The position numbers were made by a program, and so were the translations under genes. The notes beneath the pieces were generated by a model. It had not been told where the DNA came from. It saw only the letters and a list, made by a program, of their open reading frames with translations, and did not search any database. A stretch of DNA of 64,000 bases from Xestospongia muta (taxonomy: Eukaryota > Porifera > Demospongiae > Haplosclerida > Petrosiidae): positions 7,760,118-7,824,117 of the forward strand of contig OY848917.1 of NCBI GenBank assembly GCA_963693285.1, written 5' to 3'. How positions within the stretch are numbered: the first letter of the stretch is position 1; every line of letters begins with the position of its first letter. Below are positions 47,941 through 59,355 of this stretch, piece after piece.

Positions 47941-49422
47941 AGCTATTTTTATGCTTGTTTCACTAGTGGATACACCAAACTTGTATTGCAATTTTGTTGC
48001 TATAACATTAGAAAACTTGAAAGATTCGACTATTTTTTGTCATATAGCAGGTAGTACCTAAATGTTTCTACACATAATTTTTGGGAATCAAAATAATACT
48101 CATTATGTCCCTTTTAGGAGCAGTATTTCATTATTTTGTACTAAGTGTTACATTGTGGTGGTTCTTTCATGTTTGTTCAATATTCTATAAAATCATGTTC
48201 CCCTTGACAGCTAAACAATATGAGAAGAAAGAAAAGTACTTCCATATAGTTTTACTAATTACTGGTATGTTTCACTGCATGAAACAATCACATGACATCA
48301 CTTTATGTATTCAATCAGCAAGTTATACCTACCAAATATTCTGCCTATTCATATTGTTTATTAATTGTGTATATCAACAAGCATAAAGATGTTCATTTAA
48401 TTTTGATCCTAGATACTTATTCATGTTCATTACTAATACTACTACTGTATAATACATATTGTTTATAAATAGAGTCATCAGTATACATGGAGATGTTCAT
48501 TTAATAGTGATACCTAGTTGACTATTGTAAACATGTGTTCATGTCATTGTTAATACAACATGATATGTATTGCTTATAAGTAGCGTTCATTAGTATTTTT
48601 CTTATACATACAAATGTCATTTTTTAAGATGTAGCTAGTTGATTTGTAGGAAACATACAATTACTAATTTAATTCATAACACAACTTTATATCACACATT
48701 TGATGTTGTCTCATTCCAATACTAGGTATCTTCATTCCCATACCTGGAGTATTACTAGCACTATCAGTTCCAGATTGGGGTTATGTAGTTCATCAATTTC
48801 CTGCATTTTTATGCAGTCCTCAAAATCAAAAGTTTTGGTATTATTCAGCAATTTTACCTCTTAACATTTTAATAGCTATTGGAGTCTCTTTGTTTGTCCT
48901 AATGTTATGGAATCTTCACAAAGTAAGAATAATTACATTAAATCAGTGTAATGTTTAGTTTTCTTATCCACACAGCATCAAGGTATATTTCTCACAAGAA
49001 AGAGAAGTATTGTTATCATCAGTACAGCAGAGAAAAAGATTCTTTTTGCGCTTTTTTATTATGCTATATTAGGTATGAGTGTGTTGGTGTATTTTGGATT
49101 TACAACGGCAGATGATGATTTATTTATAGAAGCTCTAGTGACATATTTCCATTGTGAAGCATTAGGACATCTACCCAATCAAACATCACAGTGTGATTCA
49201 AAGGAATATCAAAAATATACCTACCCAGAGCTTGTAGCAATTACCAATTTTTTATTGGCATTTCTTACAACGGCAAATTTAACCTTTGTTGTCAACTGGA
49301 GCACTATCACCAAATTCTGCTCACGATATTATCATAAAAAAGAAAAATCATCAAATGTTATGTTTCTTAATCCAGATTTAACTGTGTCATCTAACGTCAC
49401 AGTTAGCACTCAAATGACATAA
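44976..49422 (+). CDS. Frizzled-like receptor G, intact
   Basis: Exons: 44976-45266, 45335-45388, 46973-47180, 47234-47467, 47523-47769, 47824-47879, 47943-48050, 48118-48264, 48726-48922, 48976-49422. They give 662 residues, closest to D. CCCCN, the anchor, the cysteine-rich domain, [16 protein letters not shown] and the NQTSQC sequon are present. A normally Cys residue in the first 7TM helix (ACYG in D) is Ser (ASYG). Trp before LHK is followed by Asn (LWNLHK) instead of Lys. The exon 4 acceptor is an unusual aaaag instead of acag. A same-phase second donor lies 36 nt after the exon 5 donor. Intron 2 holds a large foldback. Confidence 0.88.
45488..46290. repeat. Large foldback in intron 2 of gene G
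   Basis: (TATC)n (about 45,488-45,550) and (TA)n (to about 45,630) lead into an arm at about 45,640-45,915. Its reverse complement lies at about 46,002-46,285. The arms are about 275 bp, very similar, with a loop of about 90 bp of TA-rich sequence. The transcript could form a long double-stranded stem. Confidence 0.85.
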
Positions 49423-50029
49423 TAGCATTTGAAGTATTTGATTGCATTTGATTATAATACATTGCTTTGTTTTAAAATGTTATTTTAAGATTACACGAGT
49501 GTTTTTTAAAATGTGATTTTAACAGGACTTTAGATTGTAGATATTGTAGATACTACCTATTTTTAAAAATCTTATTCATTGCGTTTTATTGATGGTTGAA
49601 TTAGTATGTTGCTGCATTTCTTAAATTTTAATGTTATGATATTTTATTTACAGCTAAATACTTTTCACTCTTTTCTATGAAGATAGTTATTAATTGTTTT
49701 CCTTTATCAAACATTGAAAAAGTACAGAATTATATTCACATGTCATCTTTTAACGTTCATTGGCTTTCCATGAATGTCAGTAATCTTGATTCTATTTGCT
49801 AATAATATTGTAGAAAAACTATTAAACACTTTAGAGTTAATTTGGTACATTTATATAATAAACCATATATATATACATGCCTTAAATAGTAAGAATGTTG
49901 AACACTACATGTACACAGATGCATATCTATATAAAGTACTGGTCGTAAAAATATAGAGCTTTATATGTCTCAAAAAAGATTTAAAATCCAACAATATAAA
50001 AGTATTGTAAGAATCAAAGAAAAACGTTA
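49423..50029. other. 3' flank of gene G
   Basis: Similar to the 3' flanks of A and D up to about 49,830. No gene is seen. Confidence 0.5.
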
Positions 50030-50414
50030 ACATTGCAGTTCATCTGGTGATCTAGGTTCAACTCATAAAACAATCACATGGCACTAATTTATGAATTTAA
50101 TCAACAAGTTATCCCTATAAAACATTCCTTCATTTAATTATATATTGTTTATATGTAGTGTTCATCAGTATGCATAAAGATGTCCTTTATTAGTAATACC
50201 TAACTTATTAGCTACAAACATGTCTTCAATGTCATTACAATTGTAATTTATGACACTGGTCTACACCCACATTTGATGTTGTCTTATTTCAATACTAGGT
50301 AGCACTATTGGTCCCAGATTGAGGTTATGTAGTAAATGATTATTCTCCTTTTTTATATTTGCCTAAAAATCTAAATCTTACATATTATTCAGCAAAGTTA
50401 CCTATTAAGATTTT
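50030..50414 (+). pseudogene. Receptor intron 8 / exon 9 relic
   Basis: After an intron-like stretch (cacatttgatgttgtcttat), 50,299-50,414 matches exon 9 from its acceptor, missing the first 25 or so bases (IPIPGVLLA), with TGG to TGA in the PDWGYVV segment. It ends at PIK-I where a TIR element begins. Confidence 0.65.
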
Positions 50415-51357
50415 TATGGGGTGCCATTTGTGTTAAAACTAAATAGTTCTGTTATTGTTATTGATTATAATAGTTTTTTATTGCTCAGGATTTGTGAATA
50501 CTACAATAAATATAATAAACATGAACAGAGATATATAAATGCACATGACATTTATAAATGATGTTAGAGGTATTAACTGCTGCATTTATAAATCCCTACT
50601 GTATTTATAAGTTCCTAACAATTTTTATAAGTTCTCAACATAATTATATATTCTTAGGTGCATTTATATTATAAATTTGTGGCAGTCTTTACAAATCTCT
50701 AGTATAACTATAAATTCCCACGTCTATTTATAAAACTCTATTGTATTTATTTTATTTATTGTAGATTTATAAATCCTCAGCATTAATTAATAATCTAAAA
50801 ACTATCTAGTTTTGAAAGTGACTGCTTATTGTTTGGATCCACAAGTGTGCCAAGAAAATTGCAAAAAGTACTTCACAAAACAGCCTGGTTAGCAGTAGAA
50901 GACGTAATTGCTACCAAAAACGGAAGCCCTCTGTGGTATTGTGGCAGATGCACAAGTCCTATCAATAATGACACTGAGTCATCCATACAATGTGATAGTT
51001 GCTTGATTTGGTACAATTTTAAATGTATCAACTTGCATAATCTGCCGAAGTCTAAACTTTGGTTTTGTAGATCTTGTCATAATAATAAATAGCTGTGGTC
51101 AAGTTTGATATTTGAAATCCAAAGTCACAGCCACGTGCGTTGAGTCCGTCTACGTCTGGATATGACACTGCCGGACCTGTAGTGCCAGAAAATTCGATCC
51201 GGCTGCCGGACCTCTAACCATTGCCATAACTATAAATTCGTACACGCGTTTATAAATCTCTGTTCGTACTTATTATATTTATTGTAGATTTATATATCCT
51301 CAGCATTAATTAATAATCAAAAAAACTACATAGTTTTGACACAAACGGCGCCCCATA
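50415..51357. mobile_element. TIR element carrying a PHD-like ORF
   Basis: The left end tatggggtgccatttgtgtt and the right end (complement tatggggcgccgtttgtgtc) form an imperfect inverted repeat of about 32 bp, continuing through aaaactaaatagtt. The interior has many variants of tttataaattcctac near both ends (subterminal repeats). 943 bp in all. A TA may be the target duplication (TA at both edges), but this is not certain. Superfamily is unassigned. Confidence 0.6.
50829..51092 (+). CDS. PHD-finger-like small protein inside the TIR element
   Basis: Open frame of 87 codons. It has WYCGRC, then a spacer, IQCDSC, LIWYNFKC, INL and WFCRSC, matching the order of a PHD zinc finger (Cys4-His-Cys3). 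The usual His (WYH/WFH before x2-C) is Asn here, so one zinc ligand is missing. The frame's conventional start is unclear: it may begin upstream or be an internal exon. PHD fingers read chromatin or occur in transposon proteins. Its position within terminal inverted repeats favours a transposon passenger. Confidence 0.5.
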   Translation: MFGSTSVPRKLQKVLHKTAWLAVEDVIATKNGSPLWYCGRCTSPINNDTESSIQCDSCLIWYNFKCINLHNLPKSKLWFCRSCHNNK

Positions 51358-51763
51358 ATAAACCATACATAAGCATATATTAAATAGTTTGAATAGTGAA
51401 TCATACATGTGTACCACTATACATCTATGAAAAGTAATGGTTGTGGAAAAGACATTTAATCGATTTGCTTTTCTAATTTTAAAAAGCGTAGTTTTGATAC
51501 AAAAAAGTGAAAGCTGTAGCATGCTGGAAAACTACGCACACTAAACTTGTTCTGCTGCACAATTTTTGTAGCAAAGGAAGTGACGTCTGCTGGAAGGGAA
51601 TTGAAATCATTGTCTATCAATGAACATGGCTGAGATTAAAAAGGAGAGAGGCATCTTGGGTTTTTTTTTCTTGTACAACTGATGTCTAATAGCATAGTGC
51701 TAGTCTGAAGGGCAAAAACAAACAAACAACAATCAGACACTATTATAAATAATAAGTAAATAA

Positions 51764-51764
<1 letters not shown>
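51358..51764. other. Spacer between the TIR element and the LINE
   Basis: 51,358-51,420 resembles repeat sequence at about 49,858 and 61,078 (3' flank of receptors). The rest shows nothing recognisable. Confidence 0.35.
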
Positions 51765-51765
<1 letters not shown>

Positions 51766-51803
<38 letters not shown>

Positions 51804-53570
51804 TAGATATATATACTTAAAATTTAAGGAAACAATTTTTTTACATTGTGTTTAGACTCTGTAAGTGAAGTAGAAGATTTTACACTGTAGGGAAGTGGAT
51901 TCCAGAGCAGAAGGAACAAATGAATTTTTAAAGGCTGAAGTACGTGAAAAAGGAACAGAGTACATGAAGCCGTCATAGTGACGGGAGCAATGTGTATGAA
52001 GAAGTTTAGGAACAAAGCAACCAGAAGGAAAATATACAAGTTTATTAGAAATTTCATAGACTAGACATAATTTGGAGATGGAATGACAAGTTGAAAGGGG
52101 AAAATGTTATGAGATGAGAGAAGGGAATAATAATCCCTAGACCAGTTGTGAGAACACATCCTTAGGGCTAAAAGTTATTAGATTGAACATAGTGCATGGA
52201 AGAGGGGGCAGATATTTCCTGAGAAAGAAGGATATCATCAGCATAGAGAGTGAGTTTTGCTGAATTGAGAAGGGGTAAATCAGCAAGTTCATTGATATAT
52301 ATAATAAATAAGAGTGGACCAAGAATTGAGCCTTAAGGTACTCCAGAGATAACATGAGATTTGGAAGAGTGGGAACCTTCAATTACAACCTGTTGAGTAC
52401 GACCTTGAAGATAACTGTGAAACCATGAGACAAGATTAGGGGAAATATTAAGAGAGGATAAGGAGTCTAGTAATGGCCTATGAGGCACAGAGTCAAAAGC
52501 TTTTGTTAGATCAAAGAAGACAGCACAAACAACTTTGTTGGAATCCAGAGAGGAAAACCAAGAGTTCACATTGGACAGAAGTGCAGTTTCAGTGGAGAAG
52601 CCGGGGCGGAAACCAAATTAGTTGTTGGAGAGTAGATCATGATAGGAACAGAAGTCGTATAAGTAATTAAATATGTGACGTTCAAAAATTTTACTCACAA
52701 GAGAAAGAAGAGAAATTGGATGATAATCAGAAGGGGAAAAAGGAGACTTAGATTTAGGAATGGGCACAACAAAGGAGTTCTTCCAGTCTGTAGGGAAGGT
52801 ACCAGAAGAAATAGAGGAGTTGAAAATAAGACTGAGTGGAAGTAAAATGCTATAGGCAGTGTTGTGGAGCATGATGGAAGAGATACCGTCAGGACCAGGA
52901 GCAGTGTCAATAGGGATGCAGGAGATAAGGTTACAAATATCTTCTGGATTACATAAATAATCTGGAGAAAAAGTATTGTCAGGAGGAAGAGTTGAGGGGG
53001 AAAGAGGGGTAGTTTGGTTGTTGAAACAGGAAGAAAAATATTGATTTAGAACATTAGCTTTATCAGAGGATGAGGTAACAGCAGAACCATCTTGAATTAG
53101 GGAGGGGATAGAAATAGATTTAGAACGAACACGTTTAACAGCAGACCAGAATGACCGAGGAGATGGAGAAGTAGATAAGCATTGAAAAAATGTAGATTTC
53201 AGCTGCCTAAGATAAGCAAGGGTTTCATTACGATAGGATTTATATTCAGCCCACAGTCTTGGGGAGCCAACTTTTTTAGCAGAGATGAAGAGAGAGTTTC
53301 TTATTTTAACACGTTTAAGATAGGAGTGGTTGATCCAAGGGAGAGAAAATTTGTTAGATGGGAAGGTGAGTTTACTGGGGATGGTACAATTCATGATGAG
53401 AAGAAAAAGTTCTTTGAATATAATCCATGAAGCATTAGGATCAGAAGAAGGAAGAACTTGTAACCAGTCAATAGAACAGAGGAGAGAATTAGCTCGAACA
53501 AAGTCAGCTTGGTTATCCTTAAAACTTTTTGCACTAAATGATAGCACGTGCTGATCTCTCTCAGATGATA
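51766..53570 (-). mobile_element. 5'-truncated non-LTR retrotransposon (LINE) with decayed reverse transcriptase
   Basis: The minus strand reads, in order: a pre-RT region (WSAVKRVRSK), PGPDGISSIML, NSFVVPIPKS, YHPISLLSLVSKIFER, then FGFRPGFSTETALL, AVFFDLTKAFDSVPH, SGVP-GSILGPLLF and LYADDILLSQ (catalytic YADD at 52,234-52,245), and a C-terminal VPFSRTSAFKNSF region. This is a reverse transcriptase of CR1/L2-like type. CAA-to-TAA stops lie before FGFRPG (about 52,620) and between SGVP and GSILG (about 52,335). No endonuclease domain is seen. A (GA)n tract at 51,766-51,800 marks the 3' end. Confidence 0.82.
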
Positions 53571-54200
53571 TACATAAATTCGCCTACCTAATTGTGTAAA
53601 TTTTATAAACATTTTGCACAATTATGACGCCTGGGAGTTCCCGCGATCAATTTTGTGTTTCATTGTTGAAATCTATCTCTTTAATGATGTCACCAAAGTC
53701 AAAGAGACAAAGGCAACTGAAAAACTCACTAGTACTTGCAAGAGAGAGTAAAATGAGACGTTGTTATGATCAGGATGAGTCAATGATGGAGGGTCAGTTT
53801 AGTGGAACTGAGCCTGAAGGACTTTTTGAATTATTGGTGCTGTGTGCTGATGCTTTAGATATGGAGGATGAAGATGTTTATCCATCATTTGATTTACACT
53901 CGAGCTGAAGATCTCCATCCATCATTTAGACTCAAGCTTCAAGTCTGATAGTGATTATATCATTGACAAATTTTGTGAGGAATGGGTTACTCATTTCATC
54001 CATGAATATAGAATTTTACTTGATGTCTTTCTCTGCTTTTAGCTCACAACTGTACTTGGAAAGGGTGAATCAGAATCAGTGGAGTTGACTAAATTAATTA
54101 GATTAAGTACCACCTCCAAAACACTCAGAAATACTTTCCAAAGGTGCACCATTTTATTGCTTACCTTATGGGTATACCATGAAGTTCAGACTTAGAGAAG
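53571..54200 (+). other. Unassigned sequence with a 94-codon open frame
   Basis: A frame at 53,624-53,908 encodes a basic then acidic peptide (SPKSKRQRQLKN, LDMEDEDVYPSF). It has no motif I recognise and no clear splice context. A further frame fragment (IIDKFCEEWVTHFIHEY) follows at about 53,950-54,030. It could be a gene or transposon remnant, or chance. Confidence 0.3.
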
Positions 54201-55040
54201 TTTGTTTAAAAGTAGAAAAAAAGTCAAAAATCTCACAGAAGGATTTCAGAAAAACATTAAAAAGATAGGTAAACTTAAAACTAAAAAAGTGACTTTGTTA
54301 AATCTTTTTAACTTAATACATAAACTTTCAGTCACATATTCACCTTGTAAATCCACCGTACACATTTTCTTTGCCATTATGTTTTCCTTTTTTTTGACTG
54401 TAAAACTGGAGATGTAAATTTACCATCACAAAAGGCATTTCAAGAAGTTAGCACTGTTACATGTAGGACATTGTGGCCACTAATGGAACAAGCGATAAAA
54501 CCACTCAAGTTACTCGATTGTTCTACACTACCTATGGCTACTTACTCACCAGGTATATACATGTACACAGTTATATGAAATAAATAGTTTTTTATATACA
54601 GATATAGATATCAAATACAGTTTGTGCTGATCAATTCATTAAAGTCAATGAAACATGTTATGCTCAATGTGATTAGTTTTGAACAGAGTTCACATGATGT
54701 CACTGTTGTCTTTAAAAGTACACATCTGTTTGTTGCTTGATATAGATTAGTTGTTGGAGTTGTTCATCTGTCCTTTGCCTCTGTGGTAGCCTTAAACAGT
54801 TTAGACAACAATTTCACAGTGGTAATATACAAATCTGGCAGTATAGTTAAACAAGAAAGTAATGGAAGAATTGTACTAACTATAAAGTCTATATTCTTAT
54901 TATTAGTTAATAGTCTAAATATGCATCTTTCAATTTTAACAAAATGTATTTATCCTGAGCTTGCAAGACCTACCTTTTTTAAAATAGAATTTGTTGTCAC
55001 AACAAATTTAATTTTTGTTTTTATCTAGAGCACTATCATC
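54201..55040 (+). pseudogene. Frizzled-like receptor H, remnant
   Basis: Exon 4 (about 54,321-54,553) has frameshifts and a stop. Exon 5 (from about 54,609) has lost most of the linker between its first codons and the VCADQF segment, and has further stops. After about 54,780 only a diverged exon 10 piece remains (about 54,940-55,035; YPELARP, TTNLIFVFI then TAG). Exons 1-3 and 6-9 are absent. Confidence 0.75.
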
Positions 55041-55595
55041 AAATTTACCTGTCGTGTTCGATATCAGATATATATCTTGATTGGAAATTGCAATAATTGT
55101 GCTTGAAGCATTTGCCTTTCATTGTTTTACATTTTGTTGAAATAAATTAGTTTTAAATGTGTCTTTTTAAAATGTGATTATAACTGATTTTGTAGATGTT
55201 TCCAATAATAAACGATTTTGTCTAGGGCTAAGTAATTTTTTTTGCATTTATAGGAAGTAAACAATAGACAGACAACACAAACCACAATTCTGTCAATTTG
55301 AAAGGAAGCAATAAACATTTTATGAATAAACCATATCATATATATATACCATAGGTTAGAGGTTTTTCAGGAAATAATGATGAGACCTAAACCAGAATGT
55401 TCTACTTTCTATTGAAGCACTTACAATCTGATAATTAAGACAATTTTGAGCCACAGCACTGTGATGACTAAACCGAATTCTGAGTATTTCCTTTTAATGT
55501 TATTGAGAAAATGTGTCATCTATCAAGAAAATTGATAAATGAAATATATAAGCATCTGCAGTCCACCAGTCGATTAATTTTCTTATTTACATCAA
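55041..55595. other. Region between remnant H and gene I
   Basis: Similar to 31,500-31,985, upstream of gene F (for example agacaacacaaaccacaatt). So it is old intergenic sequence copied with the receptor genes. No gene is seen. Confidence 0.4.
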
Positions 55596-55764
55596 AAGGA
55601 ATTATTTATAAATTGTTTATGATTGATTTCCTCATTGACATAACAATGTTACAATAACATTATTATAACAACACATACCTGTCAAACGAGTTTATGATAC
55701 CAGTTTAAGAATAAATCCAGATTTTAATTCCATTTTGTTTGTAAAAGTGTTTTGCTGATAAATT

Positions 55765-58700
55765 ATGGAGGGCACAAAAGTCAGAGATCACTCTAAAGCA
55801 ACTACATTTGTATACAGTTCAAGTAGTTCTGTAATAGAACAGATGGAGATGTCTACAACTCAAGATGTTACAACTAATCCTAGTGCTAAGAAAAACAAAG
55901 TGAAAAGGTGGCTTTTTAGTTCACAAGATGATACCAGCTTCTGTTGTTGTTGTAATATTTCACCTAAAATAGCAAAATGGCTTGAATTATCAGGACTTAT
56001 TACTGGTATAGTCATAGTATCGATGTTGTTCTCTATTCCCATAATAAGTTATTTTGTGCAAGTAAGTGAAGATAAAGCATCAACAATTATCTTTAATTGA
56101 TTTTACATTTTTTTATTGCATTCATAGGAAATTAAAAGTAGACAATACAACGTTGATACATCAAATAATACTAATCCAACTGTAAGTTAAATTCTATCAT
56201 CAACATTTTTATGACTTGAAACCATATTAAAGATAAAGTGTTACCTGATTTGAAATAAGTGACCACTGTTGGCAAAATGTTATTGATTTTAACCTTATTT
56301 GTGATAAAGGACCACAGTTAAAACATCTCAAAAAACAGATTTGTATGATTATAGTTGCTATATATAAACAACTACTCGTGGTAACTCTATGTATATCCCT
56401 CTTAAAAATCAGGTCACAACCATTTTGAGAAAAGTGGCCGCTATTAAAAACAAGGTTACATAATGTACACGTGCATTATAGAAACAAAGAAGCTACAGTT
56501 ATTAAATTGACTGAGTCAATGCAGATGTTTCTTCAATTCATTGTCATTGTGGTTGCATGCATCATTTGAAAACGTAGTATGACTTGATTATATGGAATTG
56601 ACTTCTCAAAAGATAGAAGACTGATAACAGTGCAACTACCCACTCAGTTACTGACTAATAATTACTTTATAGTAAAGTCTGAAGCCGCTATTTTGCAGAA
56701 TGTTAAGTCCATTGCTTGATGTTTTTATAAAAAGCCACTTGTTGAAGTATTATCGTAATAATTAGAAACCAAAGAATGGGTAAAATCTAAGCTGTTATAA
56801 ATCTATCAATTATTTTAACGGTATATTCAGTCAAATCGGATAACATTGTTAAAATTGATCAGTTGATTTAACTATAGCAAACATATTTAATGCAAAATAT
56901 AAACATAATACCTTTTTGATTACCATTTACTTCAATTCATTGTTTATGTAACTATTGGTTACAACTAATGATGAAATTTTATTCATAGAAAAATAAAAAA
57001 ACATTTTTACAAGTGTCTTATATAGATAATAAGGTGATTTGACCTCCAGAAGAGCTCCTTGATTATGATGTTTGGTAATTAGTAAACACAGATAGTGATG
57101 ATATATATCAACTCAAAATGTTAATAAAAAGCACTAAAGTGCAGAACCTCCTACACAGTTTCTGTAGTGATGTTAGCTTGTTTACATTTACCATGCACCA
57201 CTACATGCACTGTAAAAATTGATTGGTTTATTTAACCATTAGTTGGTTATACAGGCTGCAATTGCAAGCTTATTTTGTGAAAAAAGTAATCATAATCCTG
57301 TTTACATTACCAATGTACTACTACTATTTATGTAGCTATATAACCATTCATTTCATAGTACATCTATTATCAAAATAGTATTAGTATTATGTTTAATTTT
57401 CATGTACAACCTGTATACATAACCATGTATTTGTTAAATCGACAAATCTATTTTTACAGTGTGGTAACTTACTAATAAATATTTATAATAAAATAAGTAC
57501 ACAGGATCATATGAAGACTTCTTTACTTTATCTGATCGATGCATGTGGTAAAACTGTAGGGGTGGCAACTACTAGCTTAACTATAATGGCAAAGAAGGCT
57601 GTCAAAGTTGGTAAAATTTGTCATAACTTCAACACGAAACATTTCAACGAAAAGTCCCACATTGAAATTGTAGACAATTGTATTTTTTACTCACGTAGTT
57701 TTATTGAAGCAAAGATTTGTTCTGTCTGTGCTTTTTGAAAAATCTGACACTTCAAGCTTTGACTTCCGTTGACAGCCTTTTATCTAGAATGATTTGCTAT
57801 TACATAACATTTGCCGCTTTTCTGTGGAATTTAGAGTTAGAGCAGCTTAAAGTGCATTGACAGTTAACAGACACACATTCGCACAAACTAAGTACTGTAA
57901 CTCTCGCCCACTTCGTCAGTGGTGACGTATGATTAATTATAATAACCAACTACAATATGAATATTAAGTACATACTACTACATGGAGAACTGTCTATAGC
58001 CAGAATGTATCTATCAACTAATTAGTTAATCTAGGTAATGATATGTAGATCAATTGATTCAATCATATTCATCTAATCAAATGAATGATTTTAACTTGCA
58101 AAAATTTTAATTGAGATAGAAAGGGTTTAGAATAATAGATTATTGCTTTTAGTACTTGTATTACCTCAACATAATATTATTACTGTAGCTGATATATACC
58201 TAGCAGTATAAATTAAGCAATTAATTAATAAAAAGAATTGTATTAAATGTAATAGTTTCATAAATAATCTAAATATACATCTTTTGACTGTTTGAAAGAC
58301 ATTCTCATTAAATGTTCATAATTGTCTTTTGCTTATATTTGATGTTTTACCAACAATTTTTGTATTTCCAGAATTGTTCATATGAAGACATATCATGGAG
58401 TGTTGTTCATCATGTTATTAATGTTTCTAAATGTTGTGCTAAAGAATATTTAGGAAATGCTTGTTCTTCCTTTCTTTTAAATTGGCAAACCTGTGCATTA
58501 GGTCAATCAACACTGTTTGTAAATAACACTAATTTATTATCAGAAGATGAAGCTATACAGATCATTAGAATGATAGGTAAATTTAAAACAAAATAATTTG
58601 ACTTTGTTAGATCTCTTTTAACTTAGCAGATGAACTCCCAGTCATGTATTCTGCTTGCAAAGCAGCCAGTGCACAATTTTTTTGTCAATATTTTTTCCCT

Positions 58701-59312
58701 CTTTGTGACTGTAAAACTGGAGATTTATATTTACCATCACAAGAGTCATGTCAAGAAGTTAGCACTGTTACATGTAGGACATTGTGGCCACTACTGGAAC
58801 AGCAGATTCAAAACTTCAAGTTACCAGATTGTTCTACACTACCTATGGCTACCTATAGCTACCCAACAAGTATATACATGTACATAATTATATGGAATAA
58901 ATGAATTTCTTTATACACATGTAGATATCAGTGGTTCTGGTAACTCAAAAATTAGTCCTACTACTGGCACCTCATCTTTACCTCAAGAAACAGTTTGTGC
59001 TGATCAATTTATAAAAATCAATGGAACATGTTATGCTGAATGTGATAGCTTTGAACAGAATCCACATGATGTCACTGTTGTCTTAAAATTCACAAGAATG
59101 TTTTCTGTTTGTTATGGATTTATTGTTGGAATTGTTGTTTTTGTCTTATCATTTGTGCGTTGGAAAACAATGTATGTTAATTATAAAATATTTCACTTGA
59201 TTTTATTAGTGAATTGTCTTTTTTATATAGGTTGTGTTTTCCTTATATTTTCTTAGTTTACATGACTGTAGTCAGTTGTATTACATGTAAGCAAATACTA
59301 TGTTTATTTCTT

Positions 59313-59355
<43 letters not shown>

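Noticed and set aside
51310..51522. Minus-strand 70-codon open frame
   Set aside because: Spans the end of the TIR element and flanking repeat. No motif.
57511..57738. 75-codon open frame in intron 2 of gene I
   Set aside because: Lies in a repeat also found at 12.2 and 35.3 kb, where the frame is not kept. No motif.
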